The notes: a model not told the origin generated them from the letters alone. Positions 42,075 to 51,235 are shown, counted from the stretch's first letter. The stretch is 64,000 bases of DNA from UBA6168 sp041741095 (GCA_041741095.1 JBGSKQ010000143.1:143960-207959), one strand, 5' to 3'. Program-made: numbers and translations.

Positions 42075-43592
42075 ATGAAGAACGAATTGAAAATTTATAA
42101 CAGCTATACCGGCCAAAAAGAAGTGTTCAAGCCCGTTCACGAAGGCCGGGTGGGCATGTACGTTTGCGGCCCAACCGTTTACAGCGACGTGCATCTTGGC
42201 AATTGCCGCACCTTCGCCAGTTTTGACATTGTTTACCGCTACCTGCAATATCTCGGCTACAAAGTCCGCTACGTGCGCAACATCACCGATGTGGGCCACC
42301 TGGAGGGCGACGCCGACATTGGGCGGGAAGACAAAATTTCCAAAAAAGCCCGGCTCGAACAGATAGAACCGATGGAGATTGTGCAGCGCTACATGAACGG
42401 TTTCCATGAAATGATGACCGTTTTCAACATCCTGCCGCCCAATATTGAACCGAGGGCCACGGGCCATATTTTGGAACAAATAGAAATGGTGCAGGCCATC
42501 ATAGACAACGGCCTGGCATACGAACAAAATGGCTCCATCTATTTCGACACCTTGAAATTTGCTGAAAAATATGGCGTGTACGGCAAGCTTTCTGGCCGGA
42601 AAATCGAAGACCTGTTATCCGAAAGCCGTGACAACCTGAAAAATCAGGACGAAAAGCGCCACCCGTCCGATTTTGCCATTTGGATAAAAGCATCCCCCGA
42701 ACACCTTATGCGTTGGAATTCGCCCTGGTCGGTCGGCTTCCCCGGCTGGCACCTGGAATGCTCGGTGATGAGCACAAAATACCTGGGTGAACATTTTGAC
42801 ATACATGGTGGCGGAGCGGATTTGAAATTCCCCCACCACGAAAACGAAATCGCCCAAAACTACGGTGCCTGCGGCCACGCCCCGGCCAATTACTGGTTGC
42901 ATGGCAACATGCTCCTGATGAATGGCCGGAAAATGTCGAAAAGCGAAGGCAACTCCATCATGCCGGGCGAACTGTTTACGGGCAACAGCTCCCTTATTTC
43001 AAAAGGTTATTCGCCCATGGTGGTGCGCTTTTTTATGCTGCAAACGCACTACCGCAGCACCCTCGACCTGACAGATGAAGCACTGCAAGCCGCCGAAAAG
43101 GGCTACCGCCGCCTGATGGATGGAAATAAAGCACTCCAGCAGGTGGCAGTTCTCAGTCCACAGTCTACAGGCGGCAGTCCACAGTCGAAATTGGATACAG
43201 AAATAAATGAATTGATTGATCTGGCCTTTGAGGATATGAGCGATGACTTCAACACGCCCAAGGCATTGGCCAGCCTGTTTGAATTGGTGACGAAAGTGAA
43301 CAGCCTGAAAGGGGGGCAACTTTCGCTGAATGATCTAAGTGCGGCCACTTTGGAGCGCTTGAAAACGACCTTTAACGACTTTATTTACAACATCTTCGGC
43401 TTGCGGGATGAAAATTTCGACTCTTCCGGCAACGGCGTAGTGGACGGCCTCATGCAGCTCATCCTCGATATGCGCCAAGACGCCCGTGCCAATAAAAACT
43501 GGGGGGCCTCCGACAAAATCAGGGATGTGCTCAAGGAACTGGACATCGTGGTCAAGGACGGGAAAGAAGGAGCCACTTGGTCGAAGGTTTAA
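42075..43592 (+). CDS. cysS: Cysteinyl-tRNA synthetase
   Basis: Charges tRNA-Cys, whose gene is also in this window. The 505-residue protein from ATG 42075 has the HIGH-type motif as HLGN in PTVYSDVHLGNCRT, zinc-ligand region GWHLECSVMS, HGGGADLKFPHHENE, and KMSKS in GRKMSKSEGN. An unexpected segment VAVLSPQSTGGSPQSK (about residues 357-372) in the C-terminal helical region is encoded by CAGTC-type words like those in the GHMP kinase gene. A longer frame to 41895 is rejected because it overlaps the preceding gene. Confidence 0.96.
   Translation: MKNELKIYNSYTGQKEVFKPVHEGRVGMYVCGPTVYSDVHLGNCRTFASFDIVYRYLQYLGYKVRYVRNITDVGHLEGDADIGREDKISKKARLEQIEPMEIVQRYMNGFHEMMTVFNILPPNIEPRATGHILEQIEMVQAIIDNGLAYEQNGSIYFDTLKFAEKYGVYGKLSGRKIEDLLSESRDNLKNQDEKRHPSDFAIWIKASPEHLMRWNSPWSVGFPGWHLECSVMSTKYLGEHFDIHGGGADLKFPHHENEIAQNYGACGHAPANYWLHGNMLLMNGRKMSKSEGNSIMPGELFTGNSSLISKGYSPMVVRFFMLQTHYRSTLDLTDEALQAAEKGYRRLMDGNKALQQVAVLSPQSTGGSPQSKLDTEINELIDLAFEDMSDDFNTPKALASLFELVTKVNSLKGGQLSLNDLSAATLERLKTTFNDFIYNIFGLRDENFDSSGNGVVDGLMQLILDMRQDARANKNWGASDKIRDVLKELDIVVKDGKEGATWSKV
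43146..43188. repeat. CAGTC-word block within cysS
   Basis: CAGTTCTCAGTCCACAGTCT followed by GGCGGCAGTCCACAGTCG. The first part is nearly the same as 14086-14103 in the GHMP kinase gene. It is read in frame as VLSPQS and SPQS. Confidence 0.65.
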
Positions 43593-43656
43593 TAATTTGA
43601 CGGACGACGATTTACATATCACGAGTGCAGGCCAGATTTATAAATCCGTCGTTCGC

Positions 43657-43675
43657 CCCTTCGTAAATCGAAGGG
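43657..43675 (+). terminator. Short hairpin downstream of cysS
   Basis: CCCTTCG-TAAAT-CGAAGGG, 7-bp stem without a T tract. It may be a weak terminator for cysS. Confidence 0.3.
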
Positions 43676-43690
43676 CTCCGAAACAAATCC

Positions 43691-43698
43691 TACATTTG
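43691..43698 (+). promoter_or_regulatory. Possible -7 element of the MoxR gene
   Basis: TACATTTG matches the consensus and lies 83 nt before the ATG at 43782, but no TTG is found at the expected upstream distance. Confidence 0.3.
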
Positions 43699-43781
43699 CG
43701 CCGTTCTTAGCTGGCTAAACTATTTTTTAGACAAAACTTGCCAGCAAAATCACCCAACCTAACTACAACATCACGTAAAGC

Positions 43782-44753
43782 ATGTCTCAACCAGCCTACA
43801 AATCAGACGTCGAAGCCGTGGACGGCATGGCGCAATCCTTCAAAGATTTAAAGAAAGAAATAGCCAAAATCATCGTGGGGCAGGACGAAGTGGTGAAAAC
43901 CGTCATCATTTCCCTTTTCAGCAATGGCCACAGCCTGCTGGTCGGGGTGCCTGGTTTGGCCAAAACCCTTCTGGTGAGCACCATCGCCGAAGTGCTCGAC
44001 CTGGGCTTCAAGCGCATCCAGTTCACGCCCGACCTGATGCCTTCTGACATCACGGGTTCGGAGATTTTGGACGAGGATCGCCATTTCAAGTTCAACAAAG
44101 GCCCGCTGTTTTCCAATATCGTGCTGGCCGACGAGATCAACAGGACGCCTCCCAAAACGCAGGCTGCCCTGCTGGAAGCCATGCAGGAGCGTTCGGTAAC
44201 GGTGGCGGGGGATCGCCATTTATTGCCTTCGCCCTTCTTCGTGTTGGCTACGCAAAACCCGATTGAGCAGGAAGGGACTTATCCGCTGCCGGAAGCCCAG
44301 CTCGACCGTTTCATGTTCAACATCCCGCTGGATTATCCCTCCTACCAGGAAGAAATCAATGTGGTAAAAAATACGACCGGCGTGCAAAAAGCTGATTTGA
44401 GGCACATCCTCAACGACGCACAAATCCTTGCTTTTCAACAACTTAACCGTAAAATACCCATCGCCGACAACGTGCTGGAATACGCCGTTTCATTGGCCAC
44501 CAAAACACGCCCCGGCACGGAGCGGGCCACTAGCATGGTGAACAATTACATCTCCTGGGGCGCAGGGCCACGTGCTTCGCAGTACCTGGTGCTGGGCGCA
44601 AAATGCCATGCCGCCATCAATGGAAAATACTCGCCCGATATCGAAGACGTGCGGGCCATCTCCAAATACGTGCTGCGCCACCGCATCGTGCGCAACTACA
44701 AGGCCGAGGCAGAAGGGATTACGGAAGAGAAGATCATCGAGAGCTTGTTTTAA
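43782..44753 (+). CDS. MoxR-family AAA+ ATPase
   Basis: Cytoplasmic AAA+ chaperone of 323 residues. Walker A GVPGLAKT, Walker B VLADEINRTPPKTQ, sensor 1 ATQNPIEQEGTYPLPEAQLDRF and the lid segment are typical of MoxR proteins, which help mature or activate metal- or VWA-domain partners. The usual DUF58 and VWA genes are not found downstream; a strong terminator follows instead. So the gene is solitary here and its client is unknown. Confidence 0.93.
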   Translation: MSQPAYKSDVEAVDGMAQSFKDLKKEIAKIIVGQDEVVKTVIISLFSNGHSLLVGVPGLAKTLLVSTIAEVLDLGFKRIQFTPDLMPSDITGSEILDEDRHFKFNKGPLFSNIVLADEINRTPPKTQAALLEAMQERSVTVAGDRHLLPSPFFVLATQNPIEQEGTYPLPEAQLDRFMFNIPLDYPSYQEEINVVKNTTGVQKADLRHILNDAQILAFQQLNRKIPIADNVLEYAVSLATKTRPGTERATSMVNNYISWGAGPRASQYLVLGAKCHAAINGKYSPDIEDVRAISKYVLRHRIVRNYKAEAEGITEEKIIESLF

Positions 44754-44769
44754 ATTGATAAAAAAAGCA

Positions 44770-44808
44770 AAAAAGGGCTGGCCGGTACGAATCGGCCAGC
44801 CCTTTTTT
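44770..44808. terminator. Intrinsic terminator after the MoxR gene
   Basis: Stem AAAAGGGCTGGCCG (44770-44783) and CGGCCAGCCCTTTT (44792-44805), 8-nt loop, T7 on the right and A-rich on the left. Confidence 0.92.
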
Positions 44809-44825
44809 TGTTGATGTAAAATCAT

Positions 44826-44887
44826 TAAAACGGCTGTTATAACGGACAAATTAATATAAAATCGGCCATTACAACAGCCGATTTTTA
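44826..44887 (-). terminator. Probable terminator of the ypdA-type gene
   Basis: AAAACGGCTGTTATAA (left) and TTACAACAGCCGATTTT (right) form a stem with one mismatch in twelve core pairs. On the minus strand it lies directly after the stop codon at 44894. A related CGGCC word sits in the loop. Confidence 0.6.
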
Positions 44888-44893
44888 CAAATT

Positions 44894-45889
44894 TCAGCCT
44901 GAGTTGGCCAATCTCTCCACAATTTGACCAATAATCTTTTCACCGTGGTGGCGGGTATTTTCGATGAATAACTTGCTCGTATCCAGCCCGGCCTGCACTA
45001 CTCCCGCCAAATAAACATTCGGCAGGTTTGACTCAAAGGTTTCTTCATCCATGATGGGGGTGCATTGCTTGTCATTGTTGAAACGGATGCCCAGTTTTTC
45101 CAAAAAATCAAAATCCGGCTGATAGCCCGTCATGGCCAAGACGAAGTCGTTTTCTACAAGAACATCCCCATCGGGCGTTTTCAATATGACATCCTGCGGT
45201 CGTATTTCTTTGATAGTGGTATTGAAAAAAGCCTTGATACTGCCTTCCTGAATGCGGTTTTCAATGTTGGGTTTTATCCAATATTTGACCTTTTCATAGA
45301 TGCTGCCCTCCCGGATGACCATCGTCACATCCGAGCCTTTTGAAAAAGTTTCGAGTGCCACGTCGCAGGCCGAGTTGGCGGCGCCCACCACCAGCACCTT
45401 TTGCCCCACGTAGGGGTGTGCTTCGTCGTAGAAGTGTTTCACCTTCGGCAAATTCTCGCCTGGTACGCCCATTAGCCGTGGCTTGTCGTAAAAACCAGTG
45501 GCAACCACCACAGCCCGTGATTGGTAGCTATCTTTTGAAGTGGTTATTTCATAAAAACCATTCGGCAACAGTTCCATGCCCTGCACTTCCTCGTAGAGCT
45601 TGACCTTGAGTTTCCAGCTTTCGTAAATGCGGCGGTAGTATTCCAGTGCTTCCTTGCGGGTCGGTTTTTCTACGTGGGAAATAAAGGGCACTTCGCCGAT
45701 TTCCAGCTTGAGTGAGGTAGAAAAAAAGGTCATATTGGCCGGGAATCGGAAAATGGAATTCACCAACACGCCTTTTTCAATGACGAGGTAGTCCAGTTTT
45801 TGCTTTTCCGCTTCGATGGCGCAGGCCAACCCGGCGGGGCCTGCGCCGATGATGATGAGGTCAAGGATTTTGTTATTTCTACTATTCAT
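44894..45889 (-). CDS. YpdA-family FAD/NAD(P)-dependent disulfide reductase
   Basis: Flavoprotein of 331 residues from ATG 45889; the frame runs to 45958 but the extra residues are not family-like. FAD-binding IIIGAGPAGLACAIEA and NAD(P)-binding VLVVGAANSACDVALE are followed by VVATGFYDKPR and the late segment LPNVYLAGVVQAGLDTSKLFIENTR. YpdA/Bdr proteins reduce bacillithiol disulfide in species that make this thiol. No redox-active CxxC is visible, matching the YpdA subgroup. Neighbours give no extra support for bacillithiol use. Confidence 0.88.
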   Translation of the reverse strand: MNSRNNKILDLIIIGAGPAGLACAIEAEKQKLDYLVIEKGVLVNSIFRFPANMTFFSTSLKLEIGEVPFISHVEKPTRKEALEYYRRIYESWKLKVKLYEEVQGMELLPNGFYEITTSKDSYQSRAVVVATGFYDKPRLMGVPGENLPKVKHFYDEAHPYVGQKVLVVGAANSACDVALETFSKGSDVTMVIREGSIYEKVKYWIKPNIENRIQEGSIKAFFNTTIKEIRPQDVILKTPDGDVLVENDFVLAMTGYQPDFDFLEKLGIRFNNDKQCTPIMDEETFESNLPNVYLAGVVQAGLDTSKLFIENTRHHGEKIIGQIVERLANSG

Positions 45890-45967
45890 AAGTGCTGTAA
45901 ATGAGCTGTGTAATGAATTGTGTTTTCTTGTAAAGAGTATCTTTCTATTTTTCGGCAAATTTAGTCC

Positions 45968-47095
45968 ATGATGGTGAACCTAACGGAATCCTGCCGCAAC
46001 TGCCACCAGCCCCTCCCGCAAGGAGCGAGGTTCTGTCCAAACTGTGGCCAAAAAAACACCGATGGCCGACTGACATTCCAGGAGATGGCAAGCGAGTTCG
46101 TCGGCACCCTTTTCAACCTGGACAACCGCATTTTCAGCACCCTTGGCGCATTGGCCGTGCCGGGGAAATTGACCAAAAATTATTTTGAAGGAAAACACAT
46201 CCGCTATTACCACCCTGTGCGGCTGTTCATCATTTCTGCTGGCATTTTTACGGCCCTGATGACGCTCAAAGTAAGCAGGGCTGGGTTGTCTGACTTAAAA
46301 ATAGGCATAGATGAAAGAAGGGAAGAATACCAGGCAAGGCAGCAGTACAAGTTGCTGGACAGCCTTTCCCAACAAGTGTCCCAATCGTTCAATAACCCAA
46401 AAGTGGATGCTGCACTGGATACACTAAATTCACATTTCAAAAAAAATGATGAGCAGGATGATTATGACCTCAGCTTTCGTTTTGATGGTAGCGAGATGGC
46501 TATAGATACCTTGAATAAAAACAAAAAACCAGATATTGAGCAATCGGACAGCCTTGTTATCAACAACTTTCTTCGCTTTGGGGAGCGGGATAAAAAAGTG
46601 GCAATAGCCGATTTGCTAAAGCTGAACGAGAACCAGCTTTTGGATAAATATGGGGTAATAGGTTGGAAGAACCGGCTCATGTTCCGCCAGTATGTACGTC
46701 TCAACAAAGGCGGATCCAAGTTTTTTATCTATTTAATCGGCAACACCATTTGGATGATGCTCATTATGATGCCTATGCTGGCACTTGTGCTAAAATTGCT
46801 GTACATCAGAAGGAATTATTTCTACTACGAACACTTGGTTTTTTCCTTCCATACCCACGCATTTATGTTCCTGTTGTTTGCCTTGCTGATGGTGCTGGAC
46901 GAAAGCCTTCCTGATGCCGTGGGTGCAATTCTTTTTCTTCTGTCAGCCGTGTACCTGTTTTTGGCCATGAAACGCTTTTATAGACAGGGCGTTTTCAAAA
47001 CCTTGGTCAAATATTCCATTGCCAATGTCCTTTACATCCTAATTGTAATTGTGGCAGGCACGCTCACCTTGATGGCCAGCGCCGTTTTTTATTGA
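45968..47095 (+). CDS. DUF3667 zinc-ribbon membrane protein
   Basis: Inner-membrane protein of 375 residues. An N-terminal zinc ribbon uses Cys9/Cys12 (CRNC) and Cys23/Cys26 (CPNC), followed by the DUF3667 signature NLDNRIFSTLGALAVPGKLTKNYFEGK. After one hydrophobic segment comes a charged, presumably soluble loop (about 115-245), then four membrane helices near the C-terminus. The family is frequent in Bacteroidota and uncharacterised. Divergent from the ypdA-type gene, with a shared short promoter region. Confidence 0.85.
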   Translation: MMVNLTESCRNCHQPLPQGARFCPNCGQKNTDGRLTFQEMASEFVGTLFNLDNRIFSTLGALAVPGKLTKNYFEGKHIRYYHPVRLFIISAGIFTALMTLKVSRAGLSDLKIGIDERREEYQARQQYKLLDSLSQQVSQSFNNPKVDAALDTLNSHFKKNDEQDDYDLSFRFDGSEMAIDTLNKNKKPDIEQSDSLVINNFLRFGERDKKVAIADLLKLNENQLLDKYGVIGWKNRLMFRQYVRLNKGGSKFFIYLIGNTIWMMLIMMPMLALVLKLLYIRRNYFYYEHLVFSFHTHAFMFLLFALLMVLDESLPDAVGAILFLLSAVYLFLAMKRFYRQGVFKTLVKYSIANVLYILIVIVAGTLTLMASAVFY

Positions 47096-47138
47096 AATGA
47101 ATGGAATTGCGTTTCTTTGCAGTCCTTTCATCTCGCTT

Positions 47139-48947
47139 ATGCAACATCCCTCTGCTCAATACCAGCAACGACAACAACTGTTCGACACGCAAGCCACTAG
47201 TATCCGCAAGAAATACGACCGCTTCTCCCTTGTCCGGCTGGCCGTTTTTTTCTTTTCGGTGGCAGTGGCCATTTTCCTGGGCAGCCTCCATTTGGCAGTA
47301 GCGGCGGTATTTGTTTTCCTTTTTTTATATGGTTTTTACCGCCTCATGCAATGGCACCAGGGCTTGCTCAACGAATCCAAGCACCTGGAGCGGATGGCCG
47401 CTATCAATGCCGAGGAACTGGGCGTTTTGAAACAGCAGTTTGGCCATTTCCCTGCTGGGGGCGAGTACCTCCATGCAGATCACCCTTACACCCTCGACCT
47501 CGATATTTTTGGCGAATATTCCATGTTCCAATACGCTTGCCGTGCCACGACGGTCATCGGCCAGCAGCGCCTGGCGGAATACCTGTTGGAACCGGCCAGC
47601 ATAGAAACTGTACAAGATCGCCAAGCTGCCGTCGGCGAGCTAAAACCCACGCTCGATTGGCGGCAACATTTTCAGGCTTATGGACAAGGCATCAAGGATA
47701 ACCCCCTGCATGTGCGCCTATTGCACGAGTGGCTAAAAGACGAAGATGTAGTTAGGGGAAACAAGTTGCTCGCCGCTGCCCTGTTTTTGGTGCCAATTTG
47801 GACGCTCATCTGCCTCGCCCTTTGGGTATTTTACCTGCCCTGGCAAATCGTGCTGCTGCTCTTTTTGCCCACTGGTTATTTATTGAAAAAAACAAACGAG
47901 CGGGTGGAGCGTACCCACCGCCGCACGGCCCATGCCGCCGACATGCTCACCTTGTACGCCCGCTTGCTGGAGCACATCGAAGGTGGCACTTTCCAATCCT
48001 CGCTGTTGCTTCGTTTGCAAAAACCACTCTCTGCCAACAGCCAATCTGCTGCCCGGCATATCCGCCGTCTGGCCTACATCATCAGCCAGCTCAACGTCCG
48101 CTATAATTTTTTCGCCATCTTCCTCAACCTCGGTGCGGCCTGGGATTTACAATGGCTTTACCGTTTGGAAAAATGGAAGGCAGCTTTGCAAGGGCAATTG
48201 CCGGTTTGGTTCGATTCATTGTGCGAATTTGAAGCTTTGAGCAGCTTCGCCAACTTATGGTACAACAATCCAGAATGGGTGCTCCCTTTGGTAAAATATG
48301 GCGAACAACTCGAAGCCGTTGATGCAGGCCATCCGCTCATACACGCCAGCAAAAGGGTCGGCAACGGCCTTGACATGCCCACCCGTGGCCACATCAAACT
48401 GATAACTGGTTCCAACATGGCAGGCAAAAGCACTTTCCTCCGCACCATTGGCTTGAACATGGTACTGGCCCAGGCCGGCGCACCCGTTTGCGCCAAAAAA
48501 CTCACCATGCCGCCCCTACAAGTCTATACGAGCATGCGCACCCGTGACGACCTGCACGAGAGCACCTCCTCGTTTTACGCTGAACTGAAGCGGCTGAAAG
48601 TCATCATAGAAGCTGTAAAAGCTGCACAACAGCCTGATTCCCAACAGCTTCCTGTCTTTTTTCTTTTGGATGAAATACTGAAAGGCACCAACTCCGTGGA
48701 TCGCCATACCGGCTCCAAAGCGCTTATCCAACAGCTCATCCGCCAGCAGGGCGGAGGCCTCATCGCCACCCACGACCTCGAACTCGGCCACCTCGAAGCA
48801 GAAGCCAAGGGCGCTGTGCAGAACCTCTGCATGGAGGTAGCGGTTGAAAACGGCCAATTGCATTTTGACTATCAACTCAAAAAAGGGGTGAGCAGTAGCT
48901 TTAATGCGACGCTGCTGATGCGGGAGATGGGGATTGAGATAGGGTAG
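47139..48947 (+). CDS. Membrane-anchored MutS-family ATPase
   Basis: Protein of 602 residues with the MutS core and ATPase but no mismatch-recognition domain. Two hydrophobic segments near residues 30-70 (VAVAIFLGSLHLAVAAVFV) and two more near 210-250 (LWVFYLPWQIVLLLFLP) suggest membrane anchoring. Walker A is GSNMAGKSTF (424 on), followed by STSSFYAELKRL, Walker B VFFLLDEILKGTNS and ATHDLEL. This is the MutS-like group common in Bacteroidota; its role in mismatch repair is unproven. ATG 47139 is favoured over ATG 47097, whose extra residues overlap the preceding gene region. Confidence 0.85.
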   Translation: MQHPSAQYQQRQQLFDTQATSIRKKYDRFSLVRLAVFFFSVAVAIFLGSLHLAVAAVFVFLFLYGFYRLMQWHQGLLNESKHLERMAAINAEELGVLKQQFGHFPAGGEYLHADHPYTLDLDIFGEYSMFQYACRATTVIGQQRLAEYLLEPASIETVQDRQAAVGELKPTLDWRQHFQAYGQGIKDNPLHVRLLHEWLKDEDVVRGNKLLAAALFLVPIWTLICLALWVFYLPWQIVLLLFLPTGYLLKKTNERVERTHRRTAHAADMLTLYARLLEHIEGGTFQSSLLLRLQKPLSANSQSAARHIRRLAYIISQLNVRYNFFAIFLNLGAAWDLQWLYRLEKWKAALQGQLPVWFDSLCEFEALSSFANLWYNNPEWVLPLVKYGEQLEAVDAGHPLIHASKRVGNGLDMPTRGHIKLITGSNMAGKSTFLRTIGLNMVLAQAGAPVCAKKLTMPPLQVYTSMRTRDDLHESTSSFYAELKRLKVIIEAVKAAQQPDSQQLPVFFLLDEILKGTNSVDRHTGSKALIQQLIRQQGGGLIATHDLELGHLEAEAKGAVQNLCMEVAVENGQLHFDYQLKKGVSSSFNATLLMREMGIEIG

Positions 48948-48958
48948 TAAAAACACAA

Positions 48959-48988
48959 TTTGGTTGTAAGCCAAAACCGCTATTTTTG
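48959..48988 (+). promoter_or_regulatory. Promoter of the xisHI pair
   Basis: TTTG (48959-48962), an 18-nt spacer and TATTTTTG (48981-48988), a full consensus match 12 nt before the xisH ATG, so the leader is very short. Confidence 0.6.
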
Positions 48989-49000
48989 TAAAAAAAAGGC

Positions 49001-49401
49001 ATGAGGCGAGACAGGTACCATCATATTGTACGCGAAGCCCTGGAAAAAGATGGTTGGGTGATTACCCATGACCCCTTTTTTATTAGATTAGGCAAGCGGA
49101 AAGGTTTCATAGACTTGGGTGCGGAAATAATTGGTGCAGAAAAAGGAACCGAAAAAATTGCCGTTGAATTCAAGAGTTTTACTGGACTATCAGATGTTGA
49201 CGATTTTGAAGATGCTCTTGGCCAATTTCTACTTTATATCTTACCAAAGAACCTGACCGCCTTCTATTCTTGGCAATGCCACGTGATTTTTACAACAATC
49301 TCTTTGATGATTCCTATTTTCAACATGTGCTTCAAATCTACGAAGTGCATTTAATTGTTTACGATATTGCACAAAACAGCATAGCGCAATGGATAAAATA
49401 A
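49001..49401 (+). pseudogene. xisH: xisH, frameshifted
   Basis: The first part encodes a good XisH N-terminus (YHHIVREALEKDGWVITHDP; FIDLGAEIIGAEKGTEKIAVE; DALGQFLLY), then the frame runs into unrelated residues and stops at 49354. Near 49230 the true C-terminus resumes in the -1 frame: TKEPDRLLFLAMPRDFYNNL through LIVYDIAQNSIAQWIK, stopping at 49401. The junction also looks several codons short compared with typical XisH, so a small deletion (not only a 1-nt slip) is likely. XisH/XisI were named for fdxN-element excision in cyanobacteria; their role here is unknown. Confidence 0.85.
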
Positions 49402-49733
49402 CAAAAAATAAAATGGCAGTTCGCAAAGTGGTGCAGGAAATAGCAGCTTTGGTACCATCTGACGAAAAAGTAGAGACGCAATTGATAATTGACGAGGAGC
49501 GGTGTCACTTCCTCTGCTATTCAGTAGGATGGGAAAATGGCGACTATCGTGAGCACAGTGCCTTCGTCCATATTGATGTAAAACCTGATGGCAAAGTTTG
49601 GGTTCAGCACGATGGTACGGATTTGAAAATACCTTTATTATTGATGGAAGAAGGTGCTGCAAAAAGTGATATTGTCTTAGGCTTTAGGGCGCCTGCCAGA
49701 AGGGGAGCAACACCTGGCTTTGCTGAAGCATAA
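49389..49733 (+). CDS. xisI: XisI-family protein
   Basis: Intact 114-residue XisI homologue: VETQLIIDEERCHFLCYSVGWENG, then VHIDVKPDGKVWVQHDGTD and the closing DIVLGFRAPARRGATPGFA. It overlaps the end of the repaired xisH frame by 13 nt, the arrangement seen in intact xisHI pairs. With xisH broken, the pair may be non-functional unless the frameshift is bypassed. No recombinase gene is nearby, so an excision role is not supported here. Confidence 0.88.
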   Translation: MDKITKNKMAVRKVVQEIAALVPSDEKVETQLIIDEERCHFLCYSVGWENGDYREHSAFVHIDVKPDGKVWVQHDGTDLKIPLLLMEEGAAKSDIVLGFRAPARRGATPGFAEA

Positions 49734-49810
49734 TAATATTTTGAGAATGAAGTAGCAATAAAGCACTTTTACAGGCTTTCTTATCCTCCTGCCAACCCAT
49801 CATCCACATC

Positions 49811-51229
49811 ATGCACCAAGCCTTAGAAACAGATCAAAAAGCACTCGAAATAAATCTCGACAACTTCATCTACGGGGCCTTCGCCGAGATAGGGGCGGGG
49901 CAGGAAGTGGCCCGTTATTTCTTCCAGGTGGGCGCAGCGGCGGGCACCATCGCTAAGACGATGAGCGCCTACGACAAGGTCGTGTCCGACGACATCTACG
50001 GGCCGGAGCCGAGCGGGCGCTATGTCTGCGAGAGCCGCCTCTACAAAATGCTCGACCACGAGTGGGAACTTATGGAAAAACGCCTGCGCCCCCAAAGACC
50101 CGACACCAATTTTTTCGTGTTTGCGGACACGGTGGCGGCGCTCAATTACCAGCGTACCATCCTGGGTGACGGCTGGTTGGGCATCCGCTTCCAACTACGG
50201 CCTGGCGGCGAACCGAACGACCTGGTGCTGCATGTGAAAATGCTCGACAACGATACCCAGTTGCAGCAACAGGCGGTGGGCATTCTCGGCGTCAACTTGA
50301 TTTATGCCTGTTTCCGTTATCACAAAGAACCTGAAACGTTGGTTCTATCGCTGCTCGATAGTTTGCAAGAACGGGCCAAAGTGGACATGGTACGACTGAC
50401 CGGGCCTGATTTTGAAAATCTCGACAACCGCCTCCTGAGCCTTTGGCTGGTGAAGCACGGCCTCAGCGATGTGGCCATGTTTGGCCCGAATATGCAAAAT
50501 GTCCATGCTTCAGAATTTTTATACAAAAAGCACATCGCCGTCATCAGGGCGGGTTTTCGGCCTACGACATTGCTGCATTTGGACATGATAAAAAGCGGCT
50601 TCGAGCAGTTCCGCAGAGAAGAGGGCATTGACCTCGCAAAGGCCGTCGCCCTGGTGGAATTGACGATGGACAACCTGTGCGGAAAGGGCGCATTGGACGA
50701 AAAAGATTTCCTTGATCGCTCTGATTTATTGTGCGCCCTTGGACAAACGGTCGTGGTGTCCAGTTGCGAAAAATACCAGGAACTTATCCACTATTTGTCC
50801 GACTACAAATTCCTGAACATCGGCATCATCATCGAAGCCTGGCGTTTGCTGGAGTTTATTTCAGAAAAATACTACCGCAACATGGATGGCCGCTTGTTGG
50901 CCGCTTTCGGCGAAGTTTTTACCCGCAATACCCGCATGTATGCATACCCTTCCCATCAAGAGGGCAGCGAAGATTTGATGACCGCCCAAAACCTGCCCAT
51001 CCCCGACGGCTTCAAATCGCTGTACCTCCACCTGCTCGACAACCGCCAAATAGCCGATGTGGAGCTTTTTGACAAAAACTTGCTGCATATTTTTTCCAAA
51101 GAAGTGCTGAACCTAATTCGCCAAGGCGAGCCGGGCTGGGAAGGCATGGTGCCGAAAAAAGTGGAAACGCTAGTGAAGGAGAAGTTCCTGTTCGGATATC
51201 CTTGTGAGAAGCTGGAATTTGAGTATTAA
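49811..51229 (+). CDS. Conserved protein of unknown function (472 residues)
   Basis: Large soluble protein that I recognise as a conserved family but cannot assign to a reaction. Landmarks are a glycine-rich N-terminal block (YGAFAEIGAGQEVARYFFQVG ... AAAGTIAKTMSAYD), TNFFVFADTVAALNY, GWLGIRFQLRPGGEPND and FLYKKHIAVIRAGFRP. No signal peptide, membrane segment or classic nucleotide-binding motif is seen. Homologues sometimes bear unreliable annotations such as TonB receptor or nucleotide adenylyltransferase, which the sequence does not support. Single gene, followed by word repeats and a hairpin. Confidence 0.8.
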   Translation: MHQALETDQKALEINLDNFIYGAFAEIGAGQEVARYFFQVGAAAGTIAKTMSAYDKVVSDDIYGPEPSGRYVCESRLYKMLDHEWELMEKRLRPQRPDTNFFVFADTVAALNYQRTILGDGWLGIRFQLRPGGEPNDLVLHVKMLDNDTQLQQQAVGILGVNLIYACFRYHKEPETLVLSLLDSLQERAKVDMVRLTGPDFENLDNRLLSLWLVKHGLSDVAMFGPNMQNVHASEFLYKKHIAVIRAGFRPTTLLHLDMIKSGFEQFRREEGIDLAKAVALVELTMDNLCGKGALDEKDFLDRSDLLCALGQTVVVSSCEKYQELIHYLSDYKFLNIGIIIEAWRLLEFISEKYYRNMDGRLLAAFGEVFTRNTRMYAYPSHQEGSEDLMTAQNLPIPDGFKSLYLHLLDNRQIADVELFDKNLLHIFSKEVLNLIRQGEPGWEGMVPKKVETLVKEKFLFGYPCEKLEFEY

Positions 51230-51235
51230 TTAGTG

